Below are positions 57,300 through 64,000 of a stretch of 64,000 bases of DNA, piece by piece (position 1 is the first letter of the stretch; each line of letters begins with the position of its first letter). The notes under the pieces are model-generated. The model was not told the origin of the DNA and made no database searches. It saw only the letters and a list, made by a program, of their open reading frames with translations. The translations under genes were made by a program, and so were the position numbers. Source of the stretch: a virus; the IMG/VR virus record IMGVR_UViG_3300042448_001702, positions 96,008 through 160,007 of that record, one strand, 5' to 3'.

Positions 57300-59142
57300 A
57301 AGCTCCCCCTGCACATGCCAACTCACCACTTAAGTCAGTTGTATCTTCCAATTCTACAACTTTACTTAAATCAACATCATGTAATGTTTTCATAAGTTCT
57401 TCGTACTTCTCTTTAGTGCAATCTTCAAATGGAGCTTGAATATAAGTTCCACCATCATAAGGTAATACTGAAAGTCCATTGTAGAATTCTTTATTATCCC
57501 ACATCCATTGCCCAACCGCATCCCACTCATGCTCTCTAATTGAGATTGTAGCAGATACGTTGTGTGTATTGTTACCACTTCTATGCCCTGGCTTAATCCA
57601 TTCACCATGCACTCTCTTAACTCTTTCCAATAATTGAATTGGAGATTCGGTTCTAAAAATTGCATCTGCTGGAGCCATTTGTGGAATACCAATTACCGCA
57701 GTATCATGTGGTCTAAAATATTCATCTTCTACCAATTCAGGGTGATGTATTACTAAGTGAGAATAAATTGCTTCATTCTTACCCACCCTTACTCTACGAA
57801 TATAATAATCATTGTGCCAAGCGTGAATACCGGATGATGTTCCCAAAGTTAATGATGTAGTTCCAGCAGGCTTAACAGTTGTAGTTCTAGCCGATGCGTT
57901 GATACCCATAACTTCTGCTAATCTTTTGTTTTCTACTTTAACAACTTTAGCTGCTTCTTTCATATCTAACTTTAATACTGCACCACTTCCGATACCAGTC
58001 ATAGATACTCCGATAAGTGCATCCTTTTCAGTTGTTCTTTGCCAAATAGGTCTTAGATAATGGAAATCAGTATATCCAGCCTGTAATGTTCCAATGAATG
58101 ATGCTGCTTTAACTCTTTCGTTTAAATCTTTTTGGTCAACTACATCAGAAACATTTACTTCACATAAGTTACAGAATTGGAAAGGTCTTAATGCAATCTC
58201 ACAACAAGGATTAGTTCCCCAATCTTTATCGTTTGATAAGTAGATACCAGGTTCACCTGCTCCACTTGCTTCAATTCTTTTCCATAAATCCATAAAATAC
58301 TCTTTGGTAATTTTATGTCTCATTAATACTGCCGAGTTATTTGCTCTACCTCTTTGTGGATTATTTTCCCACCATGCACCACTCTTACAACTAATCATTT
58401 GCTCATCAGTTGCGGAGAATAATGCAATCAATGCTGCTCTACGGATACCACCTGCTAATACTGCATCGGCAATGTGACAAACCATATCATGCACTTCAAT
58501 TGGTTTTAATTTCTCACCATCTTTTTTTGCATCTAAGATACCTTCCAATTTGATAAGGCACTCTTTCAATGGTTGAGGACCAGGTGCTTTACCACCAGAT
58601 GTTACCAATCGTGCTCCCTTCTCTCTAATATCTCTAAAATCAAATACCGGCTTACTACCACCAAAGAAATATGCTTTTACAATTACTGAAACTGCATCAG
58701 CCCATCCTTCAATAGAATCACCGATTAAAAATCTTCTTGTCTTATCAGCTGATGGCTTCCTGATTTCAGGCAAAGCATCAACGTGATGTTGTTGTACTGA
58801 ATAACCTACTCCCGTCCCACCTAAAAGTAAGAACATAATTTCTGAAAATACTCTCCAATCATCAACCGGCGCAAATGCACAGTTGTATATTCTATTTGGT
58901 GACAATTCAATTGGTTTACCAGCGAACTGCATTGAACGCATTGAAGGTAAAACCTTTTTATCATATACGAGTTTGTAGTTCTCTCTAATTTCTGCTTCTA
59001 ATTTTGGGAACTTCTTAATATGCATATTCATATTACGAGTTACCAATTCTTCCCAGGTTTCCCTTCTTTTTAATTCTGGTCTGTACTTTGCGTACTTCAT
59101 ATAGACCGTAATCTCTGATAAAATTCTTTGTGAAATGTCCAT
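57286..59142 (-). CDS. nrdJ: Adenosylcobalamin-dependent ribonucleotide reductase (class II, monomeric)
   Basis: A 618-residue class II RNR of the ribonucleoside-triphosphate type. The catalytic residues are visible: the thiyl Cys313 in NPCCE (Asn311, Glu315), the redox pair Cys88 and Cys324 (FQFCNLC), and the C-terminal dithiol pair Cys610/Cys615 in CAGGAC. The enzyme makes deoxynucleotides using B12 and needs no oxygen. Thioredoxin and DUF5522 genes follow downstream. The start at 59142 comes after a likely promoter. Confidence 0.94.
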   Translation of the reverse strand: MDISQRILSEITVYMKYAKYRPELKRRETWEELVTRNMNMHIKKFPKLEAEIRENYKLVYDKKVLPSMRSMQFAGKPIELSPNRIYNCAFAPVDDWRVFSEIMFLLLGGTGVGYSVQQHHVDALPEIRKPSADKTRRFLIGDSIEGWADAVSVIVKAYFFGGSKPVFDFRDIREKGARLVTSGGKAPGPQPLKECLIKLEGILDAKKDGEKLKPIEVHDMVCHIADAVLAGGIRRAALIALFSATDEQMISCKSGAWWENNPQRGRANNSAVLMRHKITKEYFMDLWKRIEASGAGEPGIYLSNDKDWGTNPCCEIALRPFQFCNLCEVNVSDVVDQKDLNERVKAASFIGTLQAGYTDFHYLRPIWQRTTEKDALIGVSMTGIGSGAVLKLDMKEAAKVVKVENKRLAEVMGINASARTTTVKPAGTTSLTLGTSSGIHAWHNDYYIRRVRVGKNEAIYSHLVIHHPELVEDEYFRPHDTAVIGIPQMAPADAIFRTESPIQLLERVKRVHGEWIKPGHRSGNNTHNVSATISIREHEWDAVGQWMWDNKEFYNGLSVLPYDGGTYIQAPFEDCTKEKYEELMKTLHDVDLSKVVELEDTTDLSGELACAGGACEVK

Positions 59143-59204
59143 TTGTTTTGTAAAATTTAAATGTTTGTGAGTTTGATTTTTTCAGGAAAACCCGAAAATA
59201 AAAA

Positions 59205-59236
59205 AATAAATATAAGGCCTCTCACCAAACGATTCA
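59205..59236 (-). promoter_or_regulatory. Possible promoter upstream of RNR
   Basis: On the minus strand, TTGA is followed after 19 nt by TATATTTA, then an A/T-rich leader to the ATG at 59142. It departs from the standard TTTGG start and is therefore weaker. A separate hairpin GTGGAT-TTTTT-ATCCAC lies just upstream, near 59253-59270. No gene is seen in 59143-59304. Confidence 0.4.
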
Positions 59237-59304
59237 ATTTTGTGGATAAAAAATCCACTTTTCTTTAAATTTTTTTGGTGTCAAAATTCTAACCTATTAA
59301 AACA

Positions 59305-59330
59305 TAAGAAAAGGGGAGAGTTACTCCCCT
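59305..59330 (-). terminator. Intrinsic terminator after the histone-like gene
   Basis: AGGGGAG-TAACT-CTCCCCT on the minus strand, followed by TTTTCTT. A 7-bp GC-rich stem with a U-run, 4 nt downstream of the small gene's stop. Confidence 0.82.
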
Positions 59331-59334
59331 ATCA

Positions 59335-59508
59335 TTATGCTGCCTTTTGCTCTTCTGTTGAAGCTTTCTTATACGCAGTTACTAATTTCTTCAACTCACC
59401 AATCGCTTTTCTAGCTCTTGATTTGTTTACTTTCTTAGTACCATTGTGCTCAGTTTCAAAAGTTGTGAATAGAGCTTTCATTTGTTCGAATAGTTCTTGA
59501 CTGTTCAT
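59335..59508 (-). CDS. Histone H1-like (Hc1-type) small DNA-binding protein
   Basis: A 57-residue protein: MNSQELFEQMKALFTTFETE, then GTKKVNKSRARKAIGELKKL and VTAYKKAS. The pattern of an acidic N-terminal helix and a basic KKVNKSRARKA helix matches the short Hc1-type proteins of Bacteroidota, which bind and compact DNA. It lies between the helicase gene and a strong terminator. It could shape phage or host nucleoids. Confidence 0.68.
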   Translation of the reverse strand: MNSQELFEQMKALFTTFETEHNGTKKVNKSRARKAIGELKKLVTAYKKASTEEQKAA

Positions 59509-59527
59509 AGTTTTTGTTTTTAAATGT

Positions 59528-60922
59528 TTATCCTAACCCCGTATTGGTATTTGGTTTACTACCAACCGGCATTGCTTCCATATACTTTTTGTGTAACAAT
59601 TGTCTTTCCATTTCGGCTCCATTAGCACTCTCTTTAGTTGCCATCATTCCATCTGCTGATGTAGCGGTGTAAACATCCAAAGTACCATGTGTAGTATCCA
59701 TCTTCGCTGGGAAGGTGATACCATCTTGTCCGAAACGATTTTTCATAACATGCACCCTAGCGGTATTGTTCAATTTATCTTTTGCTTTTCTACTCAAACT
59801 CATAATGAAATCGGCGTTCATTACTTTAGCGTAAGAATCTGCAATTTTATCAGCTTCAATAACCTCACTATCAATTGCTGAACGATTGGTTTGTGATGCT
59901 GTCCAAATTGGTATTCCTAACTCACCACTCATTCCTCTTAAATCAATGTACACACCACCTTGCTCAGCGTATGTACTATCCGTTTTGTTTGAATGTGATA
60001 ATAACAAATCAGCATAATCCACAATAACTAAATCGGGCTTATTACCGGCTGCTATCATCTTTTCTAAGTGAGCTTGAATTGTTTTGGAACTTGCTGCTTT
60101 TGGTGGGAAGTATTTGATTTTTAATTTACCTCTTAATTTCTTTAAGGAAATCAATACTTCTTCTTTCTTATCAGATAACTCATGCGATGCTATGTGAGAG
60201 AATACCGTATCGTATCTCAAACCAACATACTCTTGCGATAATTCTAATGAGTAGTGTACCACAGTCTTTCCAGCTTTTACAGCTGCTGCTCCTAAAGCAC
60301 ATAATACCCAAGTCTTACCAACACCGGATGGTGCAACTACAACCCCCAATTCACCAGGTCCTAATCCACCATTCATAAGTTCATTGATACATTCCCAATC
60401 GGTTGCCACCGTATCTCTTTTTGTTTCATCATATCTTCTTTCAAAGTCTATGAGATAATCCATACCTAAATCAGAATCAACACCAACTTTCATTGCCTTA
60501 TCAACCAACTCTTTGATTTTATCATAGTTGCCTGATTTTAGTAAATCAATTGATTGTACGATTACATTCTTTAAGTTTTGATTAATACAAAATGCTGTGA
60601 ACTCATCTTTAATATATTCCAAATCGGTATTACCAATTTGTCCATATACTTCTTTGAGTTGAGTTACGATTGTTTTTTGTAGAGATTGATTATCAAGCTT
60701 AGATACTTGAACTTTAAATACATCTAACGAAGGTACTTTATTGTAATCTTTATGGTGCGATACAATTTCATCCACTATCCACTTATTTGCTTCGGACTCA
60801 AAGAACTTCTTATGGATTACATCTGAAAGTGTATCCATCATTCGTTCATCCGTAAGCAAAGCAGATATTACTTTGGTCTGAAATGATTGCCCATATTTAG
60901 AGAGTGTATCTTCGCTGTGCAT
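59528..60922 (-). CDS. 41: DnaB-like replicative helicase (gp41-type)
   Basis: A 464-residue protein with an N-terminal helical domain and a RecA-like core: Walker A APSGVGKT (197-204), then KTVVHYSLELSQEYVG, and Walker B LVIVDYADLLL. It unwinds DNA at the phage fork. Its position next to the flap nuclease, UvsX and SSB genes parallels T4. It has its own promoter at 60938-60969. Confidence 0.92.
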   Translation of the reverse strand: MHSEDTLSKYGQSFQTKVISALLTDERMMDTLSDVIHKKFFESEANKWIVDEIVSHHKDYNKVPSLDVFKVQVSKLDNQSLQKTIVTQLKEVYGQIGNTDLEYIKDEFTAFCINQNLKNVIVQSIDLLKSGNYDKIKELVDKAMKVGVDSDLGMDYLIDFERRYDETKRDTVATDWECINELMNGGLGPGELGVVVAPSGVGKTWVLCALGAAAVKAGKTVVHYSLELSQEYVGLRYDTVFSHIASHELSDKKEEVLISLKKLRGKLKIKYFPPKAASSKTIQAHLEKMIAAGNKPDLVIVDYADLLLSHSNKTDSTYAEQGGVYIDLRGMSGELGIPIWTASQTNRSAIDSEVIEADKIADSYAKVMNADFIMSLSRKAKDKLNNTARVHVMKNRFGQDGITFPAKMDTTHGTLDVYTATSADGMMATKESANGAEMERQLLHKKYMEAMPVGSKPNTNTGLG

Positions 60923-60937
60923 AATTTAATTGGTTTA

Positions 60938-60969
60938 CAAATATACAACAATTTAGTGGTTTCACCAAA
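60938..60969 (-). promoter_or_regulatory. Bacteroidota-type promoter for the helicase gene
   Basis: On the minus strand, TTTGG (60965-60969) is followed after 19 nt by TATATTTG (60938-60945). It directly follows the flap-nuclease stop codon and drives helicase and the histone-like gene. Confidence 0.72.
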
Positions 60970-62013
60970 TTATTTTACTATTATATTTGTATAAGTTGAT
61001 TTTAACCAATCGTTTATATCTTTCCAGTTTTGAAGAATTTTATACTTCATAGCGGCTTTGATAAATTCCATCTTGTCAAACTTTTTATTTGGTTCGGCAA
61101 AACGGTCATTAATTTTCAACTTCGTATTTGTATTGATATGTGGTTCTTGCAATTGCATGATTTGTTTATTTCGTAATACATCATTTTTAGCTGCAAGAAT
61201 ATCTTCATAGATTTTAGCATCTCCCCTTCTATCTTCACATATTTGAAAGAACTCATCAAAAGTTATTTCTCTATCTTCGGATAATTCAGGAAATCTTTTA
61301 AGAACAGTCTTTAATCCACATCCTTTAACACCAGGTACATTATCTGAATTATCTCCATCCAATGTTCTGAATAGTAAAAGGTTTTGCGGATACATTCCCC
61401 ATTCTTCTTTAACCAATTCTCTATTGTATAATTTCTTTTTAGTTGGTGAAAATACAAATGTTTTTTCATCTACTAATTGTAAAAAATCTTTATCGGTAGA
61501 AACAATGTAACATTCTTCATCTTCTGCTAATACGTGCTTAGCTATGTGTCCTATTACATCATCTGCTTCGATACCATCATATATCATTGTAGTAATTGGT
61601 AAACTATCTAATAGGTCTACCAACCATACAAATTGTCTTTTCATTGAAAGTTGCTCATCTTCTTGAGACATCATTTCTGGGTATTGTCTATTAACCCTAA
61701 AACGATTCTTACCTCTATCAGCTTTATATCCTTCAAACAATTCTTTCCTACCTTTAGAACCACCCTTACCATCAAAGGTTAAGATAACTCTAGTTGGATT
61801 GAATTGGCGGATTTGATACCCGATTGAATTTAATGAACCAATAACTCCACCCGTATGTTCACCATCCTCATTCATAATGGGGTTGGTAGTCCAGCTACGG
61901 ATGAAGGTATTTAGTCCATCTATGATAAGAACTCTACCATTCCTTACCCTTTGGGCATTAGATTCATGTTCAGATTCTACTTCATTGAGTAATTTTTTGT
62001 ATAATTCTTTCAT
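60970..62013 (-). CDS. rnh: 5'-3' exonuclease / flap endonuclease (RNase H-type)
   Basis: A protein of about 347 residues. VLIIDGLNTFIRSW and VILTFDGKGGSKGRKELFEG begin the FEN domain, DGIEADDVIG and YIVSTDKDFLQL carry metal-binding aspartates, and GDNSDNVPGVKGCGLKT is the helix-hairpin-helix. The enzyme removes RNA primers and flaps at replication forks. The start at 62013 (MKELYKK) fits the usual leader; an ATG 15 nt upstream is also possible. Confidence 0.92.
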   Translation of the reverse strand: MKELYKKLLNEVESEHESNAQRVRNGRVLIIDGLNTFIRSWTTNPIMNEDGEHTGGVIGSLNSIGYQIRQFNPTRVILTFDGKGGSKGRKELFEGYKADRGKNRFRVNRQYPEMMSQEDEQLSMKRQFVWLVDLLDSLPITTMIYDGIEADDVIGHIAKHVLAEDEECYIVSTDKDFLQLVDEKTFVFSPTKKKLYNRELVKEEWGMYPQNLLLFRTLDGDNSDNVPGVKGCGLKTVLKRFPELSEDREITFDEFFQICEDRRGDAKIYEDILAAKNDVLRNKQIMQLQEPHINTNTKLKINDRFAEPNKKFDKMEFIKAAMKYKILQNWKDINDWLKSTYTNIIVK

Positions 62014-62032
62014 ATTGTTTTGTAACATTTAA

Positions 62033-63154
62033 TTAATCACCGATTACTTCTGAGTCTGTCACCAAACTATCAGTATCCAATGAATCTTTTTTGTATTGAG
62101 AAATTGTTGCTTCACAAATCCTTTTATAGATTTGCTCTTTAACTTCCTGATTAGATTCCAATGTTGTTGGAAAATCTTTGGATTGGAATTTAATCACTTC
62201 GCCAGTATCAATATCAGTATATTCATACCAAGCTCCTGATTGTTTCACAATACCATTATCCTTCATTATTGCTAACCAAGCTCCATAGTTATCAATTCCT
62301 CTGTCAAAGAAAATATCAAAATCTGCGGAACGTAACGGCGGTCCCATACGATTCTTTACTACTTGACAACGAACTTTAATACCTACGATTCTTTCGTTAC
62401 CATTTTCTTTTGCTTTAATCGTTCCCATACTCTTTAATCTCAAACGAACCGAAGCATGGAAAGCGATTGCTTTACCACCACTCGTTGTCCAAGGGTCAGA
62501 GAAAGGCATTGCGTTCATCTTCTGTCTTAATTGGTTTGTGAAAACCAAAGTGATTTTCTGTCTACCAATAAGGTTTGTAATTTTACGCATTGCTTTGGAA
62601 ATGATAATTGCTTTATCCGTAGCGTAACCATCCTTACCATAATCAGCTTCCATCTCCTTTTCAGTTGATGCTGCTGCTACTGAATCCACAACGATTGTTA
62701 CATACTTATCCTTTGAGTTAGTTCTCACTTTCTCAATAATAGTTTCGGTATATTCAAAACATTGTTCAACAGTCTCAGCTGCTACATAAAGTAATTTGGT
62801 TGTATCTACTCCAATGGCTTCTAAGAATTCTCTACTTACGGCGTTTTCAGTATCAATCAACACAGCTATACCACCTAACTTTTGTGTTTCGGCAAGTAAG
62901 TGAGCTGATAGTAATGATTTACCACTTTGTTCCAAACCTGTCACTTCGGTAATTCTACCAACAGGCAAACCACCATACGGGCGATTTGAGATAGCCACAT
63001 CTAACATTGATGCTCCGGTTGAAATCCATCCCTCTACATTAGTGGGAGCCTCATCCGAGTCCAAAAAGAATGCTACCTTTTGGTCTTTTGATTGTTTGTT
63101 TAGTGACTCAGCAAGCACTGCTGCTAAGTCCACTTCCTTAGTTGCTTTAGCCAT
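62033..63154 (-). CDS. uvsX: RecA/UvsX-like recombinase
   Basis: A 373-residue protein with Walker A GLEQSGKS (73-80), VTIVVDSVAAAS as the Walker B region, and LVFTNQLRQKM followed by PWTTSGGKAIAFHASVRLRL as the DNA-binding loop region. It is closer in length to UvsX (391) than to host RecA (350). It coats ssDNA and drives strand exchange for repair and replication restart. It lies 13 nt downstream of the SSB gene. Confidence 0.94.
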   Translation of the reverse strand: MAKATKEVDLAAVLAESLNKQSKDQKVAFFLDSDEAPTNVEGWISTGASMLDVAISNRPYGGLPVGRITEVTGLEQSGKSLLSAHLLAETQKLGGIAVLIDTENAVSREFLEAIGVDTTKLLYVAAETVEQCFEYTETIIEKVRTNSKDKYVTIVVDSVAAASTEKEMEADYGKDGYATDKAIIISKAMRKITNLIGRQKITLVFTNQLRQKMNAMPFSDPWTTSGGKAIAFHASVRLRLKSMGTIKAKENGNERIVGIKVRCQVVKNRMGPPLRSADFDIFFDRGIDNYGAWLAIMKDNGIVKQSGAWYEYTDIDTGEVIKFQSKDFPTTLESNQEVKEQIYKRICEATISQYKKDSLDTDSLVTDSEVIGD

Positions 63155-63167
63155 ATATTAACTTATT

Positions 63168-63983
63168 TTATGAATTGAAAAGGTCATCAAATGCTGCTGC
63201 CACATCATCTAATTTCTTAGCTGGTGCTGCGGCTGGCTTTGATGGAATTGTATCGAATGGTGCTTCATCATCGTTAGCAGTTGAAGATAAAGTTTCAGCT
63301 GATGCTGATTTTTCATCTTCAGAAGTTGCTGATGGATTCAACCAACCTTCTAATACATTTTTCAATTCTGCATAAGTTAATTCTGAATAAAGTTCAGTAA
63401 TTTCTTTTTGAGAAGATAAGTACTTATCCGTTTCTTCTTTTGAAGTTGCCAATGGAGTTTCCTTTGGTTTAACACGGATTGTTGTTACAGGGTAAGATGT
63501 ACCACTGTCTTCAGCTGATACTACTTCAACAGTAATATCTCTACCTTCATTTGGGTCAGTAATATCACCATAATCAGGATCTGCCATATAACCAAGAATT
63601 TCTTGATATACAGTTTTTCCAAAGCCCCAGAATCTTACGCCTTCACCTTCTTCACCTCTTACCAATACTGGTACAAAAGTTCTAAGTTTCGGCTCCATTT
63701 TCTTAGCAGCTTTCCAATCTTCCTTATCACCCATTCTTTTAAGTTTATCAGCAAACTCAACAATTGGGTCAGGTCTACCGAATGACATCGGAGATAGATA
63801 AGTTTTGTTGTTTACGTTGTAGTGAAAGTACAATTCAATGAAAGGATTCTCTTTGTTGAATTTGTAAGGGACCAAACGAATAGTGTGTTTGCCCGGTGCT
63901 GGTTTCCAAAGTTCTACAGTTGTTCTTTGGGTGTTTTGCAGTTTGTTAAGTCTGCTCTTAATTGCGTCTAAATTAATAGCCAT
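63168..63983 (-). CDS. 32: ssDNA-binding protein (gp32-like)
   Basis: A 271-residue protein resembling T4 gp32 (301 residues) and its relatives. The core ELWKPAPGKHTIRLVPYKFN and YFHYNVNNKTYLSPMSFGRP matches the OB-fold start of phage gp32. The C-terminus is acidic and Ala/Ser-rich (DDVAAAFDDLFNS), as used for protein contacts. The gp32 zinc-finger cysteines are absent, as in many relatives. It is the first gene at the right edge, followed by UvsX. The start at 63983 is 17 nt from the window end. Confidence 0.85.
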   Translation of the reverse strand: MAINLDAIKSRLNKLQNTQRTTVELWKPAPGKHTIRLVPYKFNKENPFIELYFHYNVNNKTYLSPMSFGRPDPIVEFADKLKRMGDKEDWKAAKKMEPKLRTFVPVLVRGEEGEGVRFWGFGKTVYQEILGYMADPDYGDITDPNEGRDITVEVVSAEDSGTSYPVTTIRVKPKETPLATSKEETDKYLSSQKEITELYSELTYAELKNVLEGWLNPSATSEDEKSASAETLSSTANDDEAPFDTIPSKPAAAPAKKLDDVAAAFDDLFNS

Positions 63984-64000
63984 GTCTTTTAAGTTTTAAG

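Noticed and set aside
76-63785. Plus-strand frames of 60-148 aa scattered over the window
   Set aside because: Each overlaps a well-supported minus-strand gene, has unnatural composition and lacks a promoter or leader. None shows a domain.
1-64000. T4-type late promoters TATAAATA
   Set aside because: Such AT-rich octamers appear often by chance here, inside genes as well (for example at 4284-4293), and no consistent placement upstream of structural genes was seen on the coding strand.
1-64000. tRNA genes, integrase, transposase or attachment sites
   Set aside because: I found no cloverleaf-like sequence in the gaps, which are mostly under 100 nt, and no protein with integrase or transposase motifs. 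The HNH and GIY-YIG-like proteins are not evidence for a mobile element by themselves.

Overview
The window is a 64 kb stretch of an AT-rich, tightly packed tailed-phage genome, almost certainly a large T4-like (myovirus-type) phage. Every supported gene lies on the minus strand, so transcription runs from the right edge to the left. The phage assignment rests on a T4-type replication set (gp32-like SSB, UvsX/RecA, flap nuclease, DnaB/gp41 helicase, family B polymerase, gp45 clamp, gp44/gp62 clamp loader), a collagen-like fibre protein, a one-strand layout and very short intergenic gaps. A Bacteroidota host is inferred. At least eleven intergenic sites match the Bacteroidota housekeeping promoter (TTTG, about 19-20 nt, TAnnTTTG), and start codons are preceded by A-rich leaders rather than Shine-Dalgarno sequences.

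Layout from right to left. 64.0-59.3 kb: ssDNA-binding protein, recombinase, flap nuclease, helicase and a small histone-H1-like protein. 59.1-54.6 kb: B12-dependent (class II) ribonucleotide reductase, a DUF5522 protein, thioredoxin, a small HTH protein, and two paralogous Mom-like putative DNA-modification enzymes. 54.5-44.2 kb: a GIY-YIG/ParB-like fusion, a GT-B glycosyltransferase, DNA polymerase, sliding clamp, a DruA/DUF4338-like protein, dUTPase, clamp loader and a Cas4-like nuclease. 44.1-21.9 kb: a glycan island of about 22 kb with glycosyltransferases of several folds, sugar-nucleotide enzymes (UDP-GlcNAc 2-epimerase, GDP-fucose-synthase-like, other epimerases, a HAD-nucleotidyltransferase fusion, an HldE-type kinase), a GT11 fucosyltransferase, three FkbM methyltransferases and a partial DegT-type protein. 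21.8-11.4 kb: small virion-like or unknown proteins, a ribosomal protein bS21 homologue, a large Gly-Ser-Ser repeat fibre, nucleotide kinases, an HNH protein, and a second small glycan cluster. 11.3-7.7 kb: a VWA protein and a MoxR/CobS-type AAA+ ATPase. 7.6-0 kb: GTP cyclohydrolase I, an SPFH/prohibitin-like protein, many small unknowns, an IscU/IscA Fe-S assembly pair, a PspC-domain protein and a HAD phosphatase.

How the genes fit together (inference). RNR, thioredoxin, dUTPase and the replisome form a DNA-synthesis programme. The Mom-like pair, and possibly the neighbouring glycosyltransferase, may protect or decorate phage DNA. The glycan island probably builds and attaches sugars to virion or host-surface structures. 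IscU/IscA may support Fe-S proteins such as the Cas4-like nuclease. The bS21 homologue may retune host ribosomes, which is notable because bS21 helps hide the anti-Shine-Dalgarno sequence in Bacteroidota. Intergenic DNA carries two recurring signals: the TTTGG-N19-TAT(A/C)TTT(G/A) promoter and a 19-bp partly palindromic repeat (TAACTCATTGATAATCAAT type) just upstream of several of these promoters. No tRNA, rRNA, integrase, CRISPR array or insertion sequence was seen, and no terminase, portal or major capsid gene lies in the window.
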